Shown in pieces: positions 37,561 to 46,842 of a stretch of DNA of 64,000 bases. The notes below the pieces were generated by a model that saw nothing but the letters and a program-made list of their open reading frames with translations, made no database searches and was not told the origin of the DNA. The stretch spans positions 47,652,001 through 47,716,000 of the forward strand of contig NC_090986.1 of the NCBI RefSeq assembly GCF_041146395.1, in the 5' to 3' direction. The stretch comes from Eulemur rufifrons (taxonomy: Eukaryota > Chordata > Mammalia > Primates > Lemuridae). The translations under genes and the position numbers were made by a program. The first letter of the stretch is position 1, and every line of letters starts with the position of its first letter.

Positions 37561-37839
37561 TTAGGACCTGAGATATTTGTTGATTGTGGTTTGGGAAATA
37601 ATGAAGCAGATGAGAGAGAGACTTAACATAGGCAAACTATATGTAACTGAGCAATTATTATGGAAAATGAGAGAGAAAGGGGTAAATAAAAATGGTTAAT
37701 TTCAGCCACGTGACTCTAGGCTGTATTTTTATTATCATCAAACTTAAAATAATTTCCATTGACATTTGTTCTTTGAACCATGGCTAGTAGAGAAGGATAT
37801 TGCCCAATTTCAAACATTTCTCAGATTTTTTTTTAATAA

Positions 37840-38345
37840 TCAGTTTCTTACTTGAGTCCATTGTGATTAGTCATCTAACTCTATTATATAAATCCTTAGA
37901 AATTTGTTGAAATGTTTTGTGACTAAGTATATGGTCAATTTTGTAACTATTCCATGCGCCCTTGAAAATAATTTGCATTCCCCAGTTGCTGCATACATGG
38001 CTCTGTGCGTGTCACTTAGAGTTAAGTTTGCTGTTCAATTCCTCTTTGTCTTTAATAATTTTATAGCTGCTTACTCTATGTGTTCCTCAGAGAAGTATTG
38101 AAAATACCTCACACGATGATTGTGGATTTGTCCATTTATCTCTCCGTTATTGCTGTTTTGCCTGATATATTATGAACATCTGACATAGACTGCATGAAAA
38201 TTTAGATTTATTTATTTGCCTTTTCTATCTTTTTACTGTTGACATTTCTGTACACTTATGTTTAAGGCATGTACCTTGTAAGCAACCCATTTGTTATTTA
38301 ATCCAGTACAACAATCTTGGTCTTAGAGCTTTTTTATAAGGTCAG
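37840..38345 (-). mobile_element. Old L1 ORF2 fragment
   Basis: On the plus strand the blocks 'ttgtgactaagtatatggtc', 'gattgtggatttgtccattt' and 'taagcaacccatttgttatt' follow L1 ORF2 in reverse. Highly diverged; no frame. Confidence 0.6.
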
Positions 38346-39926
38346 AGATATTATCTGTCTTCTTCATAACATACCCCCAGTGTGTAGGCATATAAAACAT
38401 GCTAATAAATGTTATTGAATTAAAAGGTAAAGAAATGTTTCAAGAACTTCCATTTCAGTTATCTTTAGCATCGAACATCACTTTCTTTGTCAGAGTATTT
38501 CCTACCTCTTCCATAGTAATCGGTTATCCCCATCTGTCCTAAATTACTTAATGGCAACTATTTTTTCTTAGAAGTCTTTTATATCATGCACAATAGTACC
38601 CTTAATATCTACCTATGTGTCTAGTTATCTATCCATCCACACATACATACATATGTACACAAACACACACAGATTTTCATATACTGGAATATGTGCATGT
38701 TTCATTTTCTATTTCAGATCCCTATCTAGTTCCAAAATTAATATCAGAATGAGAAAGTGGAGTTTAGGTTCATATATTCATAAAATTGACCTACTAATTG
38801 TATTATATAATATGCCTACATATCATATCCTACTTTATATTCACAGAATAAATTAATGTGAAATTATGCCCTCATATATCACAATCCAAGTGCTGGTTTT
38901 CCCTATTTAAATCTCTTAGACATAATAAAATAGAATAGCATGTTTTTTTGGATGGTCTATTGGTATAAAGTGAAATTGCAGAAAATCACATGAGAGATCA
39001 CCAAAAAAATATAAAAATGTTAATAGTATTTCAAAATGCATATTTTCCCTACACAGAAATTTAAGACAGTAGATAACTAGATAAATGGGCTTTAATGATA
39101 CTAATGACTAAAGAAGTCATATATGTTTATAGTCTATAATACCTGGGTATTTCACTAAATCAGCTCAAGGATCTCTGTTTTTCTTCCTATAGAACAATGC
39201 AAATTATATTTTGTGGGTATTGTGAACTTTTAAAAAAGAATGTGAAAAAAATGTGAAATAGTTCATTATGTACTAGATAACATATTTGCATTTTAATGGA
39301 GACATTGGGAATAGTTCATAGTTAAGATTATGATAGATGAATTTAAATCTAAAAAAATATTTTAATTAATTAGATTTGACAAAACTATTTTACACAGTTT
39401 CAAATTTCCTTTGCTGTTTTAAAAGATAGTGACACTTGTGTATGACTTAGAAACACCCGGTATGGAGTTTGGACATGACATGCACATGCATCATTTATAT
39501 TTTGATTACTTTCTAAGTGCCGACAAGGTGCTGTATTCATGAATAATTCAAACCATCTAAAAGAATGGGCTTTTTACATTCCATTTTAGAGTTTTGTTTT
39601 TCAGACAGGGTGTCTTAACAATGTAAAACACGTGTCACTGATGGAATATGATTAGAAATACATCGTGATCTGACAGTTAACAATTATTCCCTTATGTATT
39701 ATTCTTGGAGACTGCATAAATGATATAAAAATATATGCAGTAACTCAAAGTATAAGTCATAGACACTTAAAAAGTAGGCAAGATGTATAATTTCTTTTGT
39801 ATACAAGATAGAATAAAATTGAAATATAAGAGCATAGTATTTTAGCCAATTTTAATAAATGCAATGAATTTTGTAAGTAAAATGGAAAAAGTATTATAAA
39901 AATGTTAAACAAAGATTATGGGAGGT
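38346..39926. other. AT-rich intergenic DNA, nothing recognised
   Basis: A short CA/TA-rich patch lies at 38637-38672. No gene or repeat family seen. Confidence 0.4.
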
Positions 39927-40330
39927 CATCATCTTGGTCTGAGACCTTGCACTAAACCCCAACAGACCAGACCAAATTAAAATGGAGTCACTCATGCTGA
40001 AATTCCGTGTCACCAAACTGAAGCTAATTTGTTTATCTGACCTTCCCAGAGATCAGGAGAGAGAGTATAGCAAAGTAGGCCAGTTTTAGTGAGCATGATA
40101 AGAAAGCCTCCTCTACTTTAACCCTTACAAAAAAGTAACCTGAAGTTAATCTATCAGCTTTTTTGTTTGTTTGTTTGGTTTCCTTGTTCCCACCTTACAA
40201 ATCCCACTGTTCTGCTTTTGTCTAGTGTAACTTTCATTCCATTTTGTACAATGGAGGTTGTCCAAACTTATAAATTATAAAGAAAAGAGAACTGAGATCT
40301 TTAAACTAAATTTAATGTAATTTTGTCTTT
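39927..40330 (+). mobile_element. Probable solitary LTR (ERV1-like), family not assigned
   Basis: The block 'ccccaacagaccagaccaaa', 'tggagtcactcatgctgaaa', 'tctgaccttcccagagatca', 'cattttgtacaatggaggtt' looks like an LTR of the MER4/MER34 kind. Family and orientation are from memory and uncertain. Confidence 0.45.
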
Positions 40331-41469
40331 TATCAAACATAATAGATAGAAAAATCCCAATATAAAATGCTTGTTTCCCATATTCTTAAGGGCAGTACCC
40401 CAAAACTAAAGAATACATTTGTATACATATTTGAAGTTCATTGCACACTTTTCTTGATTCACAATAAATTTATTTCTATGTGCTTTTTATTCCTCTAATA
40501 AAGAATGAAGATCATTTGTAAAAATTAAAATTTGAAATTAAACAGGAAAAAACATTATTTTTTTCCCAACCATAGATAGTCCCAGTGTATGCAGAAACCA
40601 GAAACTAACATATTTATACATTATTTAGTTTGCCAGTGGTTAATTTCAGTTCAAATATTTAGATATTGAAAATGATTTAATTCTAGAGTGAAAAGAAGCA
40701 GCAATTTGGGGACATTGATTTGATATGTTCTCAATCACTGATTACTTTTCTAAAACCAATTTTATTGGGTCAATAGTAATATCTAGCTTCAGAGGATTGG
40801 TTATTCTGACTAGATTGACAGGGTAGACTAAATTTTAGTTCTGTATTTACTTGATTCATTTTTTTTTTTGTTTGTGATGTGTGTTATTTTCTTTGTTATT
40901 TCAAATGTCATATACATTCTACACAATTATTTGCAAATATGTATTAATTACATTGTGCTATTTGTACAATATGTAATTTAAAATATATATTCATGAATAA
41001 TTTATCACTTTGATGGATATCTCTTCTAATGGCTTATTACTGAAAAAGTAAAAATAATTAAAAGTACATTTAACTGAAAGCATGAAAAGTACAAATAAGC
41101 CTTGTTCCCACCTTTCCTACCAACTGAATCACCTCCTAAGAGACATTCCCGATTGCTAATGTAACATGTGGAAGATATTCTATGTATATGTAAGTAATGT
41201 GAACATTAATTTTAATATAAATTATAATATATGCACTTTTTCATCTTATTTTTTTCCACTTGTTAACATACACTACAGATTGAAAACTAATGTTGAAATG
41301 AGTTAGCCTTATACTTGTTTATTTATAAGTATAGTCTAAATTCCAAAAATTGAATGGTTGAAGAGGATGTATATATATTTGCCTGATTTTGCCAAATTGC
41401 CAGCCAGATAGAGGTTTATGAATTTATATATGTACCAGCAATGCATGAGCATGTATGCTACTCAGTGAT
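40331..41469. other. AT-rich intergenic DNA, nothing recognised
   Basis: No supported feature. A minor L1-like trace at 41370-41430 ('gattttgccaaattgccagc'). Confidence 0.35.
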
Positions 41470-42150
41470 ATCCTTAACACAGCATATAATTATCCCGTTC
41501 CAAGTCCCAAATGGAATACTGCAATACAATTCGTTTCTGACACCAACCACCCACCAGTCAGTTCTGACTGACTAAAATCCGGGGATTCCCACAGCCCACT
41601 TAAGGTTCAATAATTTGCTAGAACTACTCACAGAACACAGGAAAGCACTATACTTAGAATTATAGCTTTATTATAAAGGATACACGTCAGGCAAGGGCTG
41701 GAAAAGTCCAGATTGCAGAGCTTCCGTGCTTTCTCCCTGCGGAGTCACAGCGCCACACTCTCCGGACACATCAACGTGTTTGCAAGCCAGGAGCTACACT
41801 GAGATTTTGGTCCGGAGTTTTTAACGGAGTTTCAGTATGTAGGCATTTCAGCGGTCCCTAACCTTTTTGGCACCAGGGACCGGTTGCACGGAGGACAATT
41901 TTTTCGTGGACCCGGTCGGGGAAGGGTGGCGTGTGGATGGTAAGTGACTGGGAGTGGCCTTGAGTACAGGTGCAGCTATGCTGGCTCACTGACCACCTTC
42001 TGCTGTGCAGCCCCGGTGGTTCCTAACAGGCCAAGGACCCCCCGGGGCTTGGGGACCACAGGATTAAATCATTGGCCACATAATTGAAGTCCATCTCCAA
42101 ACCTCTTTTTCTACCTTGAGTCGGACAGCCGAGAGTCTAAATCCTCCAAT
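41470..42150 (-). mobile_element. Solitary LTR (ERV class uncertain) interrupted by a hAT element
   Basis: Blocks before the inserted element ('tttgctagaactactcacag', 'agctttattataaaggatac', 'ggagtttttaacggagtttc') and after it ('attaaatcattggccacata', 'gaagtccatctccaaacctc') join into one LTR read on the minus strand. The insertion at 41849-42061 lies between. The poly(A)-signal-like segment is 'tttattataaagg'. I cannot name the LTR family with confidence. Confidence 0.6.
41849..42061 (+). mobile_element. MER1-type (hAT-Charlie) non-autonomous DNA transposon
   Basis: The left end 'cagcggtccctaaccttttt' and the following 'ggcaccagggaccggttg' are the MER1 terminal sequence. The right end 'gaccccccggggcttgggga' plus 'ccacagg' completes the inverted repeat. 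About 213 bases, shorter than a full MER1B because the interior is deleted. CpG-containing positions are partly decayed. No clear 8-base target duplication remains. It has no transposase of its own. Confidence 0.85.
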
Positions 42151-42237
42151 GCTGTTTTTACATTTTTTTACATCTTGAATTTGGTCATTTTTAGAAAAAC
42201 ATTTAGTCAGGTGCCTAATTTTTTTTTTTTTATTTTT

Positions 42238-42292
42238 GCTAATCTTCTCTATATCGTTCCAATTTTAGTATATGTGCTGCCAAAGCGAGCAC
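42238..42292 (-). pseudogene. U6 snRNA retropseudogene, nucleotides 1-55 only, with A tail
   Basis: U6 is the catalytic spliceosomal snRNA. On the minus strand from 42292 the sequence is the 5' 55 nucleotides of U6, starting with the exact 5' end 'gtgctcgctt', with two changes, C11 to T and C42 to T. It then passes at once into an A-rich tail (42225-42237 on the plus strand as T). The 3' half of U6 is missing. A 17-base direct repeat, 'caggtgcctaatttttt', flanks it exactly (42208-42224 and 42293-42309), so it was inserted by L1-type retrotransposition. It lacks a proximal U6 promoter of its own and is not expected to be expressed. Confidence 0.95.
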
Positions 42293-42309
42293 CAGGTGCC
42301 TAATTTTTT

Positions 42310-42640
42310 AAAATTTTTTTCATAGTATATTCGTGGTAAATTTTGGTTTAATCTTTTACACATCTTAAATATATCTTATAAAGAATTATATTAAATATTA
42401 CCAAATGTCTTTTTAGCATGATAATTATATGATTTTTATTTTTCTTTGATTCAATAACATAATGATGTTTTAATATTAAACCCGCATTCCACTTCTGGCA
42501 GGAAACTGGTTTATTACCTTGTATTGTATTTTAGTAGTTCCTTGTTTATATTACTATTAATAATTTAAGGTGAGTGTAGAAACTCCTTTTCCCTGGCTTT
42601 GTGTTTCTATTATTGAATTTAAAATCTTTGGCCTATTTAT
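42310..42640 (-). mobile_element. L1 ORF2 fragment, old
   Basis: 'aaatgtctttttagcatgat', 'ttctttgattcaataacata' and 'aatattaaacccgcattcca' on the plus strand follow L1 ORF2 in reverse (the 'atgatcatatggtttttct..ttaaaccaaccttgcattcc' area). Non-coding now. Confidence 0.65.
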
Positions 42641-42659
42641 AGCACCTTACTCAATATTC

Positions 42660-44480
42660 TTCAAAGGAAAAAAATGGTGAATTACCTTGTTTATGAGGTT
42701 CTTAGCTTGGGTCCTCCTAAACGAGAACCTGAGACAAAAGCCCCCAGTCAAGTAATGTAGTTCCAGGAAGCTGCAATGAGGATTTTGGAGATTGGAACAG
42801 GGAAGGAGAGATAACCAATTTAAACGTATCTTACTGTGGACAACTGCAATGGGTAACAGGGGCTTAACCTTCCTGGGATCTTTAAAATGCATCTCAGAAT
42901 TATCCCAATTGGGGACACAAGGGGAAATATTTACCTGCTACCTTTAGTCCCCTCTTGGTTAATAACAACCTTACACATTTTAAACCCCTAACATTCAAGA
43001 TTGCATGTGTATTGGTGTTAAGTGGATTCCCATGGGCATTCCACATAGATATATCAGAGAAGTGAGAATTTCTGGGGTTGAAAACAAGAGGCAGGAAGAG
43101 TCTCAGGTTGAGACACTCACTATCCATTTTATCTGCAAAGCTTTTCCAAAAGCTACTTGGAAATAGTTGCCTTAATAGTGCCCAGGGCAAGAAAAGGATT
43201 TACAATGTTGATAAAAGGTGTTCAATACGGTCACCCATTTGCAACATTCAGATACTTGCATTAAAGCCGGTCAGCCTCAGAGCCTCTTTGTGGTGGTAGC
43301 TCAATCTTTTAAAGGACATAATGCAAATCAGCTAATAGGAAAAGAACAATGATTTCTTCTCCAGCATCAGCAGATGATTCCTAAGCCATGGTTAACATTC
43401 ATCACCTTATTTTTCCACCACCCATATTAGATTTCCCTCACTCTTAGCCTGCATTTTTTTTTTTTTTTTTTTTTTGTGGAGACAGAGTCTCACTCTGTGG
43501 CCCGGGCTAGAGTGAGTGCCATGGCATCAGCCTAGCTCACATTAGCCTGTATTTTGATTGGTATAGGTTGCTTAGCAGGTGGGTTGACTTAGATTTTCTT
43601 CTCCAAAAGTTATCAGCCTTTATTTGCCTTGCCATTGTTCTGTAATTGTTGCAATTGCCCCATTTGCTGTTACCTTCCCCCACCATGTACCTCATGGATC
43701 CTATGATAACTGGCCATTATCGCCCTCAATTTGGTAACTCCTTTTTTTGTCTGATGGTTGACTGATGGGAAGAATCCAAAGTGGCCAAGTAGTGGCTGTC
43801 ACTTCAATTTCTGTGAAACTTTTGCTGTGTTCCCTGGAGGAAGTATTTTGCCAGTGGCAGCAAGAACCTCTATCTAATCCAGCAAAGCCTAAGGTAATGG
43901 GGGAAGAAAGCACAGATTCCCTAAGTTATTTATTAAAGTTATTGTGACAGGAGCCATTACTGCTTCCGTAACCCAGTTCCTAGACTCTTATATTCTAGCT
44001 GCTATGGACCTATCACCATATGTAAGCAACTAACAAAATGCCAACATACGCATAGAGTGATATTCCTAAGCTGGTGTTCCAGCTGAACCCTTAACAGGCT
44101 ATTTTACTCTTACATTATGCCAAGTCCTTCTGATGTGTGTGATCTATGGCAGGCCCAGTGGAAACCATGAACATGTGCCTACAGTCAAACTATCTTTGCA
44201 GCAAAATGAATCCGTTACTCTGTGTCAATGTTATATGAACTACCAAGCCAATTCAAGACATTTGATATTAATAGCAAAACTGTAGTTGTAAAAATGTATT
44301 CTGGGTATGCGACTGGGAAGTGAGTTGTAGGATGCAGCAACTGGAGGAAACATGCAGATGACAAGATTGCTACTTCCAATAACATCTTCTCCCCTCTTAG
44401 GAATGTTGACCAGATTGTAGGGAATCCAAACCACATCTTTAGTAGAAAATAGATTAAGAAGCAACCAGATGGCTTAACAC
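42660..44480 (-). mobile_element. Probable ERVL-class remnant: end of pol and downstream LTR-like region
   Basis: On the minus strand, 44130-44300 resembles ERVL integrase; on the plus strand the landmark is 'ggcaggcccagtggaaacca' followed by 'tgaacatgtgcctacagtc' and 'gcaaaatgaatccgttactc'. The next kilobase would then be the end of pol and the 42660-43350 part would be an LTR, since ERVL lacks env. The LTR edges are not resolved. Many small frames (for example 42900-43190 and 43701-43913) are chance frames. An Alu fragment is inserted at 43457-43541. Confidence 0.45.
43457..43541 (-). mobile_element. Alu 3' end fragment with target duplication
   Basis: A T run (A tail on the minus strand) then 'gagacagagtctcactctgt', 'agagtgagtgccatggcatc' and 'agcctagctcac': the last 60 or so bases of a lemur-type Alu. 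It is flanked by a direct repeat, 'ttagcctgcattt' (from 43444) and 'ttagcctgtattt' (from 43542), with one mismatch. 5'-truncated, which is unusual for Alu. Confidence 0.9.
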
Positions 44481-45302
44481 ATCATCAGTGACATTTATTT
44501 TTCTTTTTTCCCTTTCTCTTTTCATGATTTAAGTCTACAGGGGTCTTTTATGTAAAATAGGAATATGACAGATGGATAGTATTTATTGAAATTTGATGTT
44601 AGAGAAGTCATGTATATCAGGCTTGGATTTACATTGGTTTGGAACATTACAACAAATACTGAAGAATTCAAATTGAGTCTAAGTATTGTAATATGGAAGA
44701 TGGATTTACATGATACTCTGAGTATTGGGCTTTAATTTGAAGAAAAGTAAAACAGTTGTTCTATAAATGAAAATTCTAAAATACATGATTAAATATACCC
44801 TTGCTCTTTAATATCATGTAGGTAATAATCATATAAAAGTAATTTAATAGGATACTAATTGGGATTCTATTTTATAATTGAAAATAAAAATGTAATAATA
44901 GGAATATAGTTAACACTTTTTTTCATTATCACTGCAAGGTGTCTAATTAAAATTCTCTTAATGATATTTTTAAAATTTTATTCATGTAGAATAGAAATGA
45001 GAGAAAATATCATTTTAATATATCCTTTTGACTAGATATGTATAGTAAAACTTCAAAGATTTCTTCACATTGACTTAAATTCATTATGCAATTTTTTTAT
45101 TTACTTGATATGTAAAGCTTAAGGTACATATTTTGCTAAATGGCTAAATTAAGGAAAAATAAATAAATTAATTATTTCAGTAATTTTGCTTAGGTGTAGT
45201 AAAAGCAAAGCCATAGTATTTTAATCTTACAAAAAGCTATGTGAGTTTGACGCTTTCATATCCATATAGAAACTACTTGTCAAGAAGTCAGGGGCTAAGG
45301 TT
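44481..45302. other. AT-rich DNA, possible 3' UTR of the exon candidate
   Basis: No repeats recognised. If the exon at 45303-45584 is real, 45090-45302 would be its 3' UTR on the minus strand. The minus-strand AATAAA (plus-strand TTTATT at 45096-45101) would be its polyadenylation signal. Confidence 0.3.
45096..45101 (-). promoter_or_regulatory. Possible polyadenylation signal AATAAA
   Basis: TTTATT on the plus strand gives AATAAA on the minus strand about 200 bases after the stop of the candidate exon. Such hexamers are common in AT-rich DNA, so it supports the exon only weakly. Confidence 0.25.
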
Positions 45303-45584
45303 TTAGGATTTTAATGTGTTGATTTTTTTTCTTTTTAATAATTTGTAAGTAGATATATGAGCTGCTTTGCTCTGTGCATTATAAATACTAGAATATATGC
45401 TTAACATTTGAATGCACATCTCATTCACATCTATTGTTTCTATAAAGTTTTTCAATAGAGCCTCAAAACTGCTGAATACAGGTTTAATTCCAAATTTCAT
45501 TTCTCTCTGAATTGCACTATCCTTAAGCAATGCATCATCATCACAGGTCATTGCACCGATGAAATTAATCTGATAAAACACCTG
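45303..45584 (-). CDS. Candidate terminal coding exon, unknown protein
   Basis: The minus strand stays open for 92 codons, from 45581 to a TAA at 45303-45305. The peptide looks like real protein: mixed charged and hydrophobic residues with no repeats (GAMTCDDDALLKDSAIQREM, then FGIKPVFSSFEALLKNFIET, then IDVNEMCIQMLSIYSSIYNA, ending KLLKRKKINTLKS). It has no ATG at the start; instead the frame opens just after a good splice acceptor on the minus strand, a pyrimidine-rich 'cattttctctgtcacacag' followed by GTG (the AG lies at about 45582-45583). There is a stop upstream at about 45604, so it is a single exon piece, fitting the last coding exon of a gene lying to the right on the minus strand. 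A polyadenylation signal follows about 200 bases downstream. I recognise no domain or family. It could also be a chance open frame, since others of this length occur in the window inside repeats, but this one is in unique sequence. Confidence 0.4.
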   Translation of the reverse strand, partial: QVFYQINFIGAMTCDDDALLKDSAIQREMKFGIKPVFSSFEALLKNFIETIDVNEMCIQMLSIYSSIYNAQSKAAHISTYKLLKRKKINTLKS

Positions 45585-46721
45585 TGTGACAGAGAAAATG
45601 ATATATTAGTGTGATTCATCATTAATGAACATCATCAGCCCATGATCTATTAGTGTATTGTTCAAAGGATGGTGTCATTAGGAAAGAGTGAGTTCCTAGT
45701 GTTAAATTATGGTGTAGAAGGCAGTAGCTAGAGCGTGTCATAACCCAGGAGGCAGCAAGTAGATGTGCCAATACAAAATCAAATTCCCTAGAACTTTTTC
45801 TTATTTAAAAGTGTCAGATTTGCATCTTTGCTAATAAGGTTTAGTGCTCTAGGGCAAAATTAAGTTTTTTATTATTCTTCTGCTATTAATTGCTTATCCA
45901 TCCTTTGTAAATTATATCACTTATAAGGAAGACTATACATGCTGTATCACTAATGAGAAACACAAACAATTTTATTTGAAGATGAAATATAGAAGAATTT
46001 GGAATATCTGTTTAAACAAATCCTACAAGGTTATCTCTTCAACTGCTTATTTAGGCATAACAGTAGCACAAACTATACCTCAATTGACTAGCTTATGATT
46101 TCTAGATTTGGTAGAAAATCACCCCAGGATGCCTATATTTGAGTAGTCCAACCAGTAAATTTAAGATAATTTTAGGCAGGATAAAATTAAGATCTATATT
46201 TACAATAGAATTTTAAATTAGAGATTGATAAACAGGAAACTGATTTGAAGAATTTAAAATAATCTAAATAGTTTTTTTTACATAAATGTGACTAGCTTGC
46301 TTTAAACCATAAAATAACTTTAAAATATGACTGAAGTTATAATAACTATATTATTGTGAACAGAAATTAAGAATTGCTTCTCTCTCGAACATATATGTTC
46401 AATGATGAAGAGGGTTTTATCTATTTAATTCATCGTTTCATCTCCAGCGTAGGATAGAGACCAGCACATGTTAGACTCTCAAGATTTTCTCTAATTAATT
46501 AATGAAGTCATTTAATTTAATATCATCATTAAACAGATTCAGATCATGTTGATCATGAATGCATTTAAATAACTTCTGTATACCTGTAGTTTGAACCATG
46601 ATTTAAGTAATTCTTTCAAATATTAATAGAGTCTTGTTGATATTGTTACTAATTTTTTACCTATATCAAAAAATAAATGTGATTATGTTCTTTCATTGTA
46701 GTCTTATAAATTAAGAAGTTG

Positions 46722-46722
<1 letters not shown>
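45585..46722. other. AT-rich intergenic (or intronic) DNA
   Basis: No repeat family or open frame recognised. If the neighbouring exon is real this is intron. Confidence 0.35.

Positions 46723-46754
<32 letters not shown>
46723..46754 (+). repeat. CA microsatellite, 16 uninterrupted units
   Basis: A perfect (CA) run of 32 bases, likely to vary in length between individuals. Confidence 0.95.
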
Positions 46755-46756
<2 letters not shown>

Positions 46757-46842
46757 TTGCAATCATCCAGGCATGCATAATGTGAGAGTAAAATTTTTAT
46801 CAAGTAATTTATATTGCTAGCAAGAAATAGTAAATAACTTAC

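Noticed and set aside
42238..42292. Functional U6 snRNA gene
   Set aside because: Only nucleotides 1-55 are present, with an A tail and target duplication; it is a retropseudogene.
46723..46754. CRISPR-like or satellite array
   Set aside because: Simple CA microsatellite only; no spaced repeats anywhere in the window.
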